Below, in pieces: positions 8,607 to 17,565 of a stretch of DNA of 64,000 nt (within the stretch, counting starts at the first letter, position 1; every line of letters starts with the position of its first letter). Source of the DNA: Piscinibacter sp047602365 (lineage in GTDB: Bacteria > Pseudomonadota > Gammaproteobacteria > Burkholderiales > Burkholderiaceae_C); NCBI GenBank assembly GCA_047602365.1, contig JASGHM010000002.1, positions 2,108,001 through 2,172,000 on the forward strand. The letters are read 5' to 3'. The translations under genes and the position numbers were made by a program. Under the pieces are notes generated by a model, which searched no databases, was not told the origin of the DNA, and saw only the letters and a list, made by a program, of their open reading frames with translations.

Positions 8607-9220
8607 GCATCCACCCAGTCGATGATCGGCTTCCATTGTTCGAGATCGCGCTCGAAGCGCGACGAGCTCACGTCCCACAGCGTCAGGCCGTGCGCGGCCA
8701 GGTGCACGTAGTTCTGCGTGTCGCGCAGGAAACCGAGCACCGGCACCTTCAGGCCCTCGACGAAGGAACGCAGCTGGTCCGACGAGATCGTGCCCTCGCG
8801 CACGCGCATGCCGACGATGGCGAACTTGACCTTGTCGCTGCGCCGGTGCGCCAGCAGCTCGCGCACGAAGGTGTGGGTCGCGTGGATGTCGAAGATGCTC
8901 GGCTGGATCGGGATGATCACCTTGTCGGCCAGCTTCATGACCTCGTCGAGCCGCTTGCCGTGCAGGCCGGCCGGGGTGTCCAGCACCACGTGGGTGGTGC
9001 CCTTGGGCGGGCGCACGATCTCGTCGTGGTGGGTCTCCCAGGTGCCGATGGCCGGCAGGTTCTTCGGCCGGATGGCCAGCCAGGTCAGCGCAGACTGCTG
9101 GCGGTCGACGTCGCCGAGCATCACGCCATGCCCGCGCGAGGCGAGGTAGCCCGCCAGGTTCGTCGACAGCGTGCTCTTGCCCACGCCCCCCTTGGGATTG
9201 GCCACCACGATCACCGGCAT
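8603..9220 (-). CDS. ParA/MinD-family P-loop ATPase (orphan)
   Basis: 205 residues with the deviant Walker A motif at the N-terminus (NPKGGVGKST), switch region GDVDRQQSALTW and a Walker B-like VVLDTPAG. This places it among small ParA proteins that position cargo on the nucleoid or membrane. No ParB or parS-like repeat lies nearby, so it is not an obvious plasmid or chromosome partition locus. The start at 9220 has a GGAGG eight bases upstream; the frame runs further upstream without family similarity. It leads a run with maoC and a two-component system, and its cargo is unknown. Confidence 0.82.
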   Translation of the reverse strand: MPVIVVANPKGGVGKSTLSTNLAGYLASRGHGVMLGDVDRQQSALTWLAIRPKNLPAIGTWETHHDEIVRPPKGTTHVVLDTPAGLHGKRLDEVMKLADKVIIPIQPSIFDIHATHTFVRELLAHRRSDKVKFAIVGMRVREGTISSDQLRSFVEGLKVPVLGFLRDTQNYVHLAAHGLTLWDVSSSRFERDLEQWKPIIDWVDA

Positions 9221-9311
9221 TCGGACCTCCGTCCTCTCGTCTGGTTGTTCGGCGTTTGCGGTTATGGTAACGGCAGGCCCTGACCCTCCCCATCCCCTGC
9301 AACCCGACGCC

Positions 9312-9986
9312 ATGACCGAGCCTTCTGCCGAGCCGCCGCCGTCCGACGAGGCCACCGACGGCCCCGAGGTGCTGGTGCTGGTCGCCCACCCGCAGCTCGA
9401 GCAGTCGCGCGTCAACCGGGCGCTGATGCGCGCTGCCGGCGAGGTGGCTGCCGCGTCGAAGGGGCGCGTCGAGGTCGTCGACCTCTACGCGCTGTACCCC
9501 GACTACCTGATCGACGTGAAGGCCGAGCAGGCACGGCTGAAGAACGTCCGGCTGCTGGTCTGGCAGCACCCGGTGCAGTGGTACGCGATGCCGCCGCTGA
9601 TGAAGCTCTGGCTCGACGAGGTGCTGGTCTTCGGCTGGGCCTACGGCCCCGGTGGCCATGCGCTGCTGGGCATGGACCTGTGGCTGGCGCTGACCACCGG
9701 CGGCGCCGACGAGTCCTACCGGCCCGAGGGCTACAACCGCTACTTCTTCGACGCCTTCCTGCCCCCGGTCGAGCAGACCGCCGCGCTGTGCGGCATGCGC
9801 TTCCTGCCGCCGCTGCTGCTGCACGGCGCCCACCGCGTCGGCCCGGCCGCGGTTGCCGAACATGCCCGCGTGTACGCCGAGCGGCTGGCGAGCTATCCCG
9901 CCTGGCCGGAGCTGGACGATCTGCCCGAGTGCCCCACCTGCGTGGTGCCGGCCTCGGCGCGGCCGCCGATGGAGGTCTCGCGCTGA
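9312..9986 (+). CDS. Flavodoxin-like NAD(P)H oxidoreductase, KefF/KefG-like
   Basis: 224 residues: a disordered N-terminus followed by a flavodoxin-like fold (VLVLVAHPQLEQSRVNRAL, then WQHPVQWYAMPPLMKLWLDEV and the LTTGG loop) of the NQO1/KefF family. KefF and KefG are ancillary subunits that activate KefC/KefB potassium efflux systems. The next gene is such an antiporter and starts in the overlap TGATG, which supports that role. Divergent from parA with 91 bases between starts. Confidence 0.85.
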   Translation: MTEPSAEPPPSDEATDGPEVLVLVAHPQLEQSRVNRALMRAAGEVAAASKGRVEVVDLYALYPDYLIDVKAEQARLKNVRLLVWQHPVQWYAMPPLMKLWLDEVLVFGWAYGPGGHALLGMDLWLALTTGGADESYRPEGYNRYFFDAFLPPVEQTAALCGMRFLPPLLLHGAHRVGPAAVAEHARVYAERLASYPAWPELDDLPECPTCVVPASARPPMEVSR

Positions 9987-11833
9987 TGGAACACGGCTCC
10001 TGGCTGACCGGCAGCCTGGTCTACCTCGCCGCGGCGGTGCTGTCGGTGCCGCTGGCCAAGGCGCTGGGCCTGGGCTCGATCATCGGCTACCTGGCCGCCG
10101 GCATCGTGATCGGGCCCTGGGGCCTGAAGTTCGTCTCGGACCCGCAGGACATGCTGCACTTCGCCGAGTTCGGCGTCGTGCTGATGCTGTTCCTGGTCGG
10201 GCTGGAGCTGGAGCCGCGCCGCCTGTGGGCGCTGCGCCGGCCGATCTTCGGCTGGGGCAGCGTGCAGCTGTTCGGCTCGGCGGCGCTGCTGACCGGCGCC
10301 GCAGTGCTGTTCGGCGTCGACTGGCGCATCGCGCTGGTCGCCGCGCTGGGCCTGGCGATGAGCTCCACCGCGATCGGCCTGGGCGCGCTGGCCGAGCGCA
10401 ACCTGATGGCCACCACTTCCGGCCAGAGCGTGCTCAGCGTGATGCTGCTGCAGGACGTGGCCGCGATCCCCATCCTCGCCTTCGTGCCGCTGCTGGCCGC
10501 CGGCGGTGTGCACGACAGCGGCAACGGCTGGCTGGGCGCCGCCAAGGCCGCTGGCGTGATCGCGCTGATCGTGCTCGGCGGCCGGCTGCTGCTGCGCCCC
10601 GCGCTGCGCTGGATCGCGCGCAGCAAGACGCCGGAGATCTTCACCGCCGCCGCGCTGCTGCTGGTGGTGGCCACCGCCGCGCTGATGCAGTCGGTCGGGT
10701 TGTCGATGGCGCTGGGCGCCTTCCTCGCCGGCGTGCTGCTCGCCGAGAGCGAATACCGCCGCGAGCTGGAAACCGACATCGAACCCTTCAAGGGCCTGCT
10801 GCTCGGCCTGTTCTTCATCGCCGTGGGCATGAGCATCGACTTCGCGGTGGTGCTGGCGCAGCCGCTGCTGATCGCCGCCATCGTCGCCGGCTTCCTGCTG
10901 CTGAAGGCCGCGGTGCTGTGGGCGATGGGCCGCGCGATGCCGATCCCGAGCGGCGAACGGCCGCCGTTCATCATCCTGCTCGCCCAGGGCGGCGAGTTCG
11001 GCTTCGTGGTCTTCCAGACCGCCGCCGGCGCTGGCGTGATCGACGCGCCGACGTCTTCGCTGCTGGTCGCCGCCGTGGCGCTGTCGATGCTGCTGACGCC
11101 GCTGATCCTGTTGCTGTCCGACCGCTTCTGGGCGCGCCGCCACGCGGCGCAAGCCGCGCCGGCAGACTACGACAGCATCAGCGACGCCGATCATGCGCCG
11201 GTGATCATCGCCGGCTTCGGCCGCTACGGGCAGATCGTCGGCCGGCTGCTGTTCGCCAACGGCTTCTCGGCGACGGTGCTGGAGCACGATGCCGAGCAGG
11301 TCGAGGCGGTGCGCCGCTTCGGCTGGCCGGTCTACTACGGCGACGCGACACGCCTCGACCTGCTGCGCAGCGCCGGCGCCGACTCGGCCCGTGTGTTCGT
11401 GCTGGCGATCGACGACGTCGAGCAGAGCATCGAAGTGGCACGGCTGGTGCGCGAGCACTTTCCGCGGCTGCAGATCGTCGCGCGGGCGCGCAACGTCTCG
11501 CACTACTACCAGCTGCGCGCCCTCGGCATCGAGGCCGTCGAGCGCGAGACGCTGGACTCGGCGCTGATGAGCGGCCGCAGCGTGCTGGAGCGGCTCGGCT
11601 TCGAGCGCCACCAGTCGCGCACGATGGCGCTGCGCTTCCGCCAGCACAACATCGAGCTGGTCGAGCAGATGCGCCAGCACTTCGGCGACGAGGCCAAGCT
11701 GATCGCCATCGCCAAGCAGGGCCGCCAGCAGCTCGAGGAGCAGTTCGCCCGCGAGCGTGCGGAGGCACGCGAGCGCCACGCGCGCGCCGGCTGGACCGAG
11801 CAGGACGGCGAGCGCGTCGACGGCAGCCCTTAG
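9986..11833 (+). CDS. kefC: Glutathione-regulated potassium/proton antiporter, KefB/KefC type
   Basis: 615 residues. The N-terminal part (about 1-385) is a CPA2 Na+/H+ exchanger domain with a dozen hydrophobic segments; a TrkA-N/RCK Rossmann domain starts near 405 (VIIAGFGRYGQIVGRLL) and a charged helical tail ends the protein. The family exports potassium during electrophile stress and is gated by glutathione adducts. It overlaps the KefF-like gene by one base. KefB and KefC cannot be told apart from sequence alone. Confidence 0.88.
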   Translation: MEHGSWLTGSLVYLAAAVLSVPLAKALGLGSIIGYLAAGIVIGPWGLKFVSDPQDMLHFAEFGVVLMLFLVGLELEPRRLWALRRPIFGWGSVQLFGSAALLTGAAVLFGVDWRIALVAALGLAMSSTAIGLGALAERNLMATTSGQSVLSVMLLQDVAAIPILAFVPLLAAGGVHDSGNGWLGAAKAAGVIALIVLGGRLLLRPALRWIARSKTPEIFTAAALLLVVATAALMQSVGLSMALGAFLAGVLLAESEYRRELETDIEPFKGLLLGLFFIAVGMSIDFAVVLAQPLLIAAIVAGFLLLKAAVLWAMGRAMPIPSGERPPFIILLAQGGEFGFVVFQTAAGAGVIDAPTSSLLVAAVALSMLLTPLILLLSDRFWARRHAAQAAPADYDSISDADHAPVIIAGFGRYGQIVGRLLFANGFSATVLEHDAEQVEAVRRFGWPVYYGDATRLDLLRSAGADSARVFVLAIDDVEQSIEVARLVREHFPRLQIVARARNVSHYYQLRALGIEAVERETLDSALMSGRSVLERLGFERHQSRTMALRFRQHNIELVEQMRQHFGDEAKLIAIAKQGRQQLEEQFARERAEARERHARAGWTEQDGERVDGSP

Positions 11834-11853
11834 GCCGGGCAATCCCTTTCTCG

Positions 11854-11873
11854 GCAAATGCAATTGCATTTGC
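11854..11873. promoter_or_regulatory. Perfect 20-bp palindrome upstream of zur (probable Zur operator)
   Basis: GCAAATGCAATTGCATTTGC is fully self-complementary and AT-rich in a 70% GC background. It ends 14 bases before the zur ATG. Its form resembles Fur-superfamily boxes, and the regulated genes are zur and the zinc importer, so autoregulation by Zur is the likely function. No binding data are implied. Confidence 0.75.
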
Positions 11874-11887
11874 AATAAGATGGCGGC

Positions 11888-12304
11888 ATGGAACCACGCC
11901 AGACCCGCCAGAAGCAGGCCGTGCTGCGCTCGCTCGTCGAGAGCGGCCGCTCGCTGGCGCCGGCCGAGATCCTTGAACTGGCGCGTTCCGACGTGCCGAC
12001 GCTGAACCTGTCGACCGTCTACCGGCAGCTGCGCACGCTGCACGAGGAGTCGCAGGTGGTGAAGGTCGACCTGCCCGGGCAGGCGGCCCGCTTCGAGGCG
12101 CCGTGCACGCACGACCACGCCCATGCGCGTGACCACGCCGGGCACCACCATCACCATTTCCATTGTGTCGCCTGCGACCGGGTGTTCCCGATCCACGCCT
12201 GCCCGGGCGGCATCGAGCGGCTGGCGCCGGCGGGCTTCCGCGTCGAGCAGCACGAGCTGACGCTGCGCGGCCGCTGCGCCGATTGTGCGAAGGCGGCGCG
12301 ATGA
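11888..12304 (+). CDS. zur: Zinc uptake regulator, Fur family
   Basis: 138 residues: winged-helix N-domain (LNLSTVYRQLRTLHEE is the recognition region) and a metal-binding C-domain. The structural zinc CxxC pairs are C93/C96 and C130/C133. A His-rich insert (residues 75-92, including HHHHH) precedes the first pair. Fur paralogues are hard to separate by motif, but the following znuCBA genes and the operator favour Zur. The stop overlaps the next gene by ATGA. Confidence 0.88.
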   Translation: MEPRQTRQKQAVLRSLVESGRSLAPAEILELARSDVPTLNLSTVYRQLRTLHEESQVVKVDLPGQAARFEAPCTHDHAHARDHAGHHHHHFHCVACDRVFPIHACPGGIERLAPAGFRVEQHELTLRGRCADCAKAAR

Positions 12305-12525
12305 GCCACGAGCACGCGCACAGCCACGCGCACCCGCATGTCCATGCGCATGGCGAGGCGCACGAGCATGCGCATGGACATGTGCACCAGCCGGCGCGCA
12401 GCGCCAGCGAGGATGCGGTCAGCGTGCTGATGCAGGGTGCCGCGGCGCGCATCGGCGCGGCCGCGGTCGCCATCGCACTGCTGTGGGCCTGTGTCGCCTG
12501 GGCGCTGTCGGACCTCGCATCATGA
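12301..12525 (+). CDS. Small histidine-rich single-span membrane protein in the zur-znu operon
   Basis: 74 residues. The first 30 carry a dense alternating His pattern (HEHAHSHAHPHVHAHGEAHE and onward), followed by one hydrophobic helix (residues about 50-70, AAVAIALLWACVAWAL). I do not recognise a named family. The His cluster would bind zinc or a similar metal, and the helix would tether it to the inner membrane. It overlaps both zur and the znuC start by ATGA, so it is translated with the importer. A zinc buffer or chaperone handing metal to ZnuBC is an inference. Confidence 0.75.
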   Translation: MSHEHAHSHAHPHVHAHGEAHEHAHGHVHQPARSASEDAVSVLMQGAAARIGAAAVAIALLWACVAWALSDLAS

Positions 12526-13263
12526 GCGAGCAGCGCCGTCCGCCTCGTCGACCTGACGGTGACGCACCAGCGCCACCCGGCCGTGCACCACCTCAACGGC
12601 GAGATGGCGATCGGTTCGCTGACCGCCGTGATCGGGCCGAACGGCGCCGGCAAGAGCAGCCTGCTCGACGCCGTGGCGGGCCGGCTGCCGGTCAGTTCGG
12701 GGCACATCGAGATCGCGCCCGAGCTCGCCGGCCGCATCGCCTACCTGCCGCAGCAGTCGCAGATCGACCGCAGCTTCCCGCTCGGCGTGCTCGACCTGGT
12801 CTCGCTGGGCCACTGGCCGCGCCGCGGCGCACTCGGCGCGATCGACCGGCCGCTGCGCGACGCCGCTCGCGAGGCGCTGGCCTCGGTGGGCCTCGCGGGC
12901 TTCGAGCGGCGGCGCATCGGCGAGCTGTCGGTCGGCCAGTTCCAGCGTGTGCTGTTCGCGCGCGTGCTGCTGCAGGACGCGCAGCTGATCCTGCTCGACG
13001 AACCCTTCAACGGCATCGATGCGCGCACCAGCGCCGACCTGCTGGCGGTGGTGCGGCGCTGGCACGGCGAGGCGCGCACGGTGGTCGCGGTGCTGCACGA
13101 CATGGAGCTGGTGCGCGAGAACTTCCCGCAGGCGCTGCTGCTCGCCCGCGAGGCCGTGGCCTGGGGCCCGACCGCGCAGGTGCTGCGTGCCGAGAACCTG
13201 TTCCGCGCCCGCCAGATGGCCGAGCGCTGGGACGAGTCGGCGCCGGTGTGCCAGCGCGCCTGA
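12522..13263 (+). CDS. znuC: Zinc ABC transporter ATP-binding protein ZnuC (apparent frameshift near start)
   Basis: ATPase of the zinc importer: Walker A GPNGAGKS, signature LSVGQFQRV, Walker B LILLDEPFNGID and H-loop VLHDMEL. The body frame contains the first strand (AVRLVDLTVTHQRHPAV), but its only starts are internal, the first GTG at 12559. An ATG at 12522, in the usual ATGA overlap with the upstream stop, is in another frame and would join the body if one base were removed between about 12530 and 12537. The restored protein has 246 residues. The LSVGQ variant of the signature is common in metal-type ABC proteins. Confidence 0.82.
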
Positions 13264-13273
13264 GGGCCCGACC

Positions 13274-14149
13274 ATGGGCTTGTACGAGCTGCTGATCCAG
13301 CCCTTCGCCGAGTTCGGCTTCATGCGCCGTGCGCTGGTCGCCTGCGCCGCGCTGGCGCTGGGCAGCGCGCCGATGGGCACGCTGCTGGTGTTGCGTCGCA
13401 TGAGCCTGATGGGCGACGCGATGGCTCACGCGGTGCTGCCCGGCGCGGCGATCGGCTTCGCGCTGGCCGGCTTCTCGCTGCCGGCGATGGGCGCCGGCGG
13501 CCTCGCCGCGGCGCTGCTGGTCGCGGTGCTGGCCGGCTGGGTGACCCAGGTCACCACGCAGCGCGAGGACGCCAGCTTCGCCGCCTTCTACCTGATCGCG
13601 CTGGCCGCCGGCGTGCTGATCGTCTCGACGCACGGCAGCCCGGTCGACCTGATGCACGTGCTGTTCGGCAGCATCCTGGCGGTCGACGACATCGCGCTGC
13701 TCAGCGTCGCCGGCGTCGCCAGCGTGACGCTGCTGGCCGTCGCCGCCGCCTACCGGCCGCTGCTGGCAGCCAGCGTCGACCCCGGCTTCCTGCGTTCGGT
13801 CGGCGGGCACGACCGTGCGCTGCACTTCCTCTTCCTGACGCTGGTGGTGCTCAACCTCGTCGCCGGGTTCCAGGCGCTGGGCACGCTGATGGCCGTGGGC
13901 CTGATGATGCTGCCGGCCACCGCCGCGCGCTTCTGGGCCCGCGAGGTGTGGAGCCTGGCCCTCGCGGCGACGCTCATCGCGCTGGCCAGCGCCGTCGGCG
14001 GCCTGCTGCTGAGCTACCACCTGCAGCTGCCTTCAGGCCCCGCCATCGTGCTGCTGGCCGGCGTCGCCTACCTCGCCTCGCTGGCGCTGGGCCGGCACGA
14101 CAGCCTGCGCGCACGCCACGCCGCACAACGCGCCCACCGGGTCGCCTGA
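13274..14149 (+). CDS. znuB: Zinc ABC transporter permease ZnuB
   Basis: 291 residues of the ABC-3 (ZnuB/MntB/TroC) permease family with eight or nine hydrophobic segments; the LRRMSLMGDAMAHAVLPGAA segment is the family hallmark near the N-terminus. It sits 10 bases after znuC and ends three bases before the predicted znuA ATG. It forms the inner-membrane channel for zinc delivered by ZnuA. Confidence 0.9.
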   Translation: MGLYELLIQPFAEFGFMRRALVACAALALGSAPMGTLLVLRRMSLMGDAMAHAVLPGAAIGFALAGFSLPAMGAGGLAAALLVAVLAGWVTQVTTQREDASFAAFYLIALAAGVLIVSTHGSPVDLMHVLFGSILAVDDIALLSVAGVASVTLLAVAAAYRPLLAASVDPGFLRSVGGHDRALHFLFLTLVVLNLVAGFQALGTLMAVGLMMLPATAARFWAREVWSLALAATLIALASAVGGLLLSYHLQLPSGPAIVLLAGVAYLASLALGRHDSLRARHAAQRAHRVA

Positions 14150-14152
14150 ACC

Positions 14153-15044
14153 ATGCGCCGCATCACTCGTTGCGCTGCTGCTCGCCGCACTGCTGCTCGC
14201 CCTGCCGCTGCACGCGCAGACGACACGGCCGCTGCAGGTCGTGGCCACGTTCTCGATCCTCGCCGACATGACGCGCGAGGTCGCCGGCGACGCCGCGCAG
14301 GTGCACAGCCTGGTCGGCGCGAACGCCGATGCCCATGTCTTCGAGCCGACGCCGGCCGACGCGCAGCGCCTCGCGCGTGCCGACCTGGTGATCGTCAACG
14401 GCCTGCACTTCGAGGGCTGGATCGAGCGCCTGGTGCGCAGTTCGGGCTACCGCGGCCCGCTGGTCGAGACCACGCGCGGCATCGAGCCGCGGCGCGCCGG
14501 CCGCGGCGTCGACCCGCACGCCTGGCAGAGCCTGGTGCACGCGCAGCGCTACGTCGAGAACATCCGCGCCGCGCTGGTCGCCGCGGCGCCGGCGCGGGCT
14601 GCGGCGATCGATGCACGCGCTGCGGCTTACCGCCAGCGGCTGGCGGCGCTGGACGCCAGCGCACGCACCGCGTTCGAGGCGATCCCGCGCGAGCAGCGCC
14701 GCGTGGTCAGCACGCACGACGCCTTCGGCTACCTCGGCGAGGCCTACGGCATCACCTTCATCTCGCCGCGCGCCTGGAACACCGACAGCGAGGCGTCCGC
14801 AGCCGCCGTCGCCCACGTGATCCGCCAGGTGCGCCAGCACCAGGCGCGGGCGCTGTTCGTCGAGAACATCACCGACCGGCGCGCGATCGAGCGCATCGCG
14901 CAGGAGACCGGCGCGCAGGTCGGCGGCACGCTGTACTCCGACGCGCTGTCGGCACCCGGCGCCGGCGCCGACAGCTACCTGCGCCTGTACGAACACAACG
15001 TGAAGGCGATCGCCACGGCGTTGCAGGCGGCCGCGACACGCTGA
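14153..15044 (+). CDS. znuA: Zinc ABC transporter substrate-binding protein ZnuA (apparent frameshift in signal peptide)
   Basis: Cluster A-I periplasmic metal-binding protein: VVATFSILADM start, GANADAHVFEPTPAD loop with a metal-ligand His, DPHAWQS, VVSTHDAFGYLG and a C-terminal Asp region (TLYSDALSAPGAGADSY). The signal peptide VALLLAALLLALPLHAQ is in the body frame, but the ATG at 14153 (MRRIT) is offset by one extra base near 14166-14171; the body frame has no standard start before GTG 14241, which lies in the mature protein. The restored precursor has 296 residues. The long His-rich loop seen in many ZnuA proteins is absent here, which the His-rich operon peptide might compensate for. 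Confidence 0.83.
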
Positions 15045-15062
15045 CGACGGAGTCCCCTTGCA

Positions 15063-15576
15063 ATGAAGCGTTGCCTGCTCGACCCTGGCCCTGCTCGCCG
15101 CCACGCCCAGCTGGGCCGGAGCGCCGCATGTGCACGGCGCCGCCACGCTGGACGTGGCGGTCGAGGCCCGACGCCTGACGATCGCGCTGGACACGCCGCT
15201 GGACGGGCTGCTCGGCTTCGAGCGCGCCCCGCGCAGCGATGCCGAACGGCGTGCGGCCGAGCAGGCCGTCGCGACGCTGCGCACCGCCGACACCCTGTTC
15301 GCCATCGACCCGGCGGCCGGGTGCCGGCTCGTGTCGGTCGAGCTGGTGTCCGCGGCGCTGAAGCTCGGCCCGGCAGCGGCGGCGAAGGACGACGGCCATG
15401 CCGATCTTGAGGCCGAGTTCAACTTCGACTGCGCTCGCGCGCCGGCCTTCGTCGAGGTCGGCCTGTTCAAGGCCTTCCCGCGCATCGCCCGCCTGGACGT
15501 GCAGACCGCGACAGCCGCCGGCCAGCGCAAGCTGTCGCTGACACGCGCCGCAGCGCGCATCGAACTGGGCCGCTGA
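15063..15576 (+). CDS. zrgA: ZrgA/DUF2796 periplasmic zinc-related protein (apparent frameshift in signal peptide)
   Basis: The mature part begins GAPHVHGAATLDVAVEARRL and contains SPL-like TPLDGLLGFERAPRSDAERR, the signature of DUF2796, which includes Vibrio ZrgA of zinc acquisition. The signal peptide (TLALLAATPSWA) is in the body frame, whereas the ATG at 15063 (MKRCLL) is offset by one extra base near 15081. The restored precursor is 170 residues. It follows znuA by 18 bases and precedes an ABC pair and DUF3299. The same four-gene set (DUF2796, ATPase, permease, DUF3299) is zinc-responsive in Pseudomonas aeruginosa (PA4063-PA4066). Confidence 0.78.
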
Positions 15577-15581
15577 GCCGC

Positions 15582-16280
15582 ATGATCGAGCTGCGCGACG
15601 TCCGCTTCGCCTGGCCCCGCGCGTCGAGCGACTGCATTGCCATCGACGCACTCGACATCGGCGCCGGCGAGACGCTGTTCCTGCACGGCGCCAGCGGCTG
15701 CGGCAAGAGCACGCTGCTGTCGCTGATGGCCGGCGTGCTGACGGCGCGCTCCGGCACGGTGACGCTGGCCGGCCGCTCCTGGGCCGGCATGTCGGGCAGC
15801 GCGCGCGATGCCTGGCGCGCCGAGCATGTCGGCTACCTGTTCCAGCAGTTCAACCTGCTGCCCTGGCTGAGCGTGCTCGACAACGTGCTGCTCGGCTGCC
15901 GCTTCTCGCGCGGGCGTGCGCAGCGGGCGAGCCAGCGCGGCGGCACGCCGGCAGCGCAGGCCCGCACGCTGCTGCAGCATGTCGGCATCCCCGACGACGC
16001 CTGGCCACGCGCGGCGCGCGAGCTCTCGGTCGGCCAGCAGCAGCGCGTCGCCGCGGCACGCGCGCTGATCGGTGCGCCGCCGGTGGTGATCGCCGACGAA
16101 CCCACCTCGGCGCTCGACTCGGCGCTGCGTGACGGCTTCATGGACCTGCTGCTGCGCGAGTGCCGCGACACCGGCAGCACGCTGGTGTTCGTCAGCCACG
16201 ACGAGCGGCTGGCCGCGCGCTTCGATCGCACGCTGTCGCTGCCGGCGCTCAACCGCGCCATGCAGGAGGTCGTGGCGTGA
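15582..16280 (+). CDS. MacB/LolD-like ABC transporter ATP-binding protein of the zinc cluster
   Basis: 232 residues with Walker A GASGCGKS (36-43), Q-loop FQQFNLLPWLSVLDNV, signature ELSVGQQQRV and Walker B VVIADEPTSALD. This subclass energises FtsX-type permeases that move periplasmic or lipoprotein substrates rather than importing solutes. It starts five bases after zrgA and overlaps the permease gene by four bases. The function within zinc homeostasis is not established; export or remodelling of an envelope component is an inference. Confidence 0.85.
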   Translation: MIELRDVRFAWPRASSDCIAIDALDIGAGETLFLHGASGCGKSTLLSLMAGVLTARSGTVTLAGRSWAGMSGSARDAWRAEHVGYLFQQFNLLPWLSVLDNVLLGCRFSRGRAQRASQRGGTPAAQARTLLQHVGIPDDAWPRAARELSVGQQQRVAAARALIGAPPVVIADEPTSALDSALRDGFMDLLLRECRDTGSTLVFVSHDERLAARFDRTLSLPALNRAMQEVVA

Positions 16281-17551
16281 CGGGGTTGCTGAAGCTTGCT
16301 GCGGCCAGCGGCTGGAACCGCCGCGGCACGCTGGCGCTGGTCGTGCTGTCGATCGCGCTGGCCACGCTGCTGCTGCTGGCCGTCGAGCGGGTGCGGCTGG
16401 ACGTACGCGAGAACTTCTCGCAGGCGGTCAGCGGCACCGACCTGGTGGTCGGCGCGCGCACCGGGCCGGTCCAGCTGATGCTGTACGCGGTGTTCCGCCT
16501 CGGTGGCGCGACCAACAACATCCGCATGGACAGCCTGCGCGCGATCGCGCAGCACCGCGCCGTGGCCTGGGTGGTGCCGCTGTCGCTGGGCGACTCGCAC
16601 CGCGGCTTCCCGGTGCTGGGCACGACGAAGGACTACTTCGAACACTTCCACTTCGGCGACCGGCAGGCCCTGCAGTTCGCCCAGGGCCTGCCGTTCAGCG
16701 GCGACCTCGACGGACTTTACGGTGCAGTGCTCGGAGCCGAGGTCGCCCGTTCGCTGCACTACACGCTCGGCCAGCGCCTCGTGCTGGCCCATGGCGGCGG
16801 CGCCTTGCCCGGCAGCGAGCATGCCGACAAGCCTTTCACCGTGGTCGGCATCCTCGCGCCGACCGGCACGCCGGTGGATCGCACGGTGCACATCAGCCTG
16901 CAGGCGCTGGAGGCGATCCACCTCGACTGGTCGGCCGGCGTGCCGATGAAGGGCCTCAGCATCCCCGCCGAGCAGGCTCGCAAGTTCGACCTCGAACCGA
17001 AGCAGGTGACCGCCGCGCTGGTCGGCCTGAAGGGCCGCGCCGCGGTGTTCGCCGTACAGCGCTTCGTCAACGAGTACGAGGGCGAGCCGCTGCTGGCGGT
17101 GCTGCCCGGCGTCGCGCTCGACGAACTGTGGAGCGTGGTCGGCGTCGGCGAGTCGCTGCTGCTGGCGTTGTCCGGGCTGGTGGCGCTGGTCAGCCTGGCC
17201 GGGCTGGTCGCCACCGTGCTGGCCGGGCTCAACGAACGGCGCCGCGAGCTCGCGGTGCTGCGCGCGGTCGGCGCCGGGCCGCGCCATGTGCTGCTGCTGC
17301 TGGCCGCCGAAGGCCTGCTGGTCACGCTGGCCGGCGTCACGCTGGGCCTGCTCGCCTGCTGGGCGCTGGTCGCGCTGGGTGCACCCTGGGTGCAGGCCCG
17401 TTACGGCATCGCACTGAACCTCGCCGCGCCGAGCGCCTCTCAATGGCAGTTGCTGGCCGCGGTGCTCGGTGCCGGGCTGCTCTCCAGCCTGGTGCCGGGG
17501 CTGCGCGCCTACCGTCTCTCGCTGGCCGATGGCCTGGCACCGCGGAGTTGA
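16277..17551 (+). CDS. FtsX/MacB-type ABC permease of the zinc cluster
   Basis: 424 residues: N-terminal helix (about 20-42), a periplasmic domain of some 250 residues (MacB_PCD-like, with GTDLVVGARTGPVQL near its start) and three C-terminal helices with the FtsX cytoplasmic element NERRRELAVLRAVGAGPRHV. GTG at 16277 overlaps the ATPase stop by four bases and gives a start just before the first helix. It is the membrane partner of the preceding ATPase. The substrate is unknown. Confidence 0.87.
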   Translation: MTGLLKLAAASGWNRRGTLALVVLSIALATLLLLAVERVRLDVRENFSQAVSGTDLVVGARTGPVQLMLYAVFRLGGATNNIRMDSLRAIAQHRAVAWVVPLSLGDSHRGFPVLGTTKDYFEHFHFGDRQALQFAQGLPFSGDLDGLYGAVLGAEVARSLHYTLGQRLVLAHGGGALPGSEHADKPFTVVGILAPTGTPVDRTVHISLQALEAIHLDWSAGVPMKGLSIPAEQARKFDLEPKQVTAALVGLKGRAAVFAVQRFVNEYEGEPLLAVLPGVALDELWSVVGVGESLLLALSGLVALVSLAGLVATVLAGLNERRRELAVLRAVGAGPRHVLLLLAAEGLLVTLAGVTLGLLACWALVALGAPWVQARYGIALNLAAPSASQWQLLAAVLGAGLLSSLVPGLRAYRLSLADGLAPRS

Positions 17552-17565
17552 CCCGAGGAACCGAC

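Noticed and set aside
8154..9863. 569-codon minus-strand frame through MaoC, ParA and the oxidoreductase gene
   Set aside because: Only the first 453 bases from 8154 have MaoC similarity; upstream it is out of frame with ParA and antisense to the KefF-like gene.
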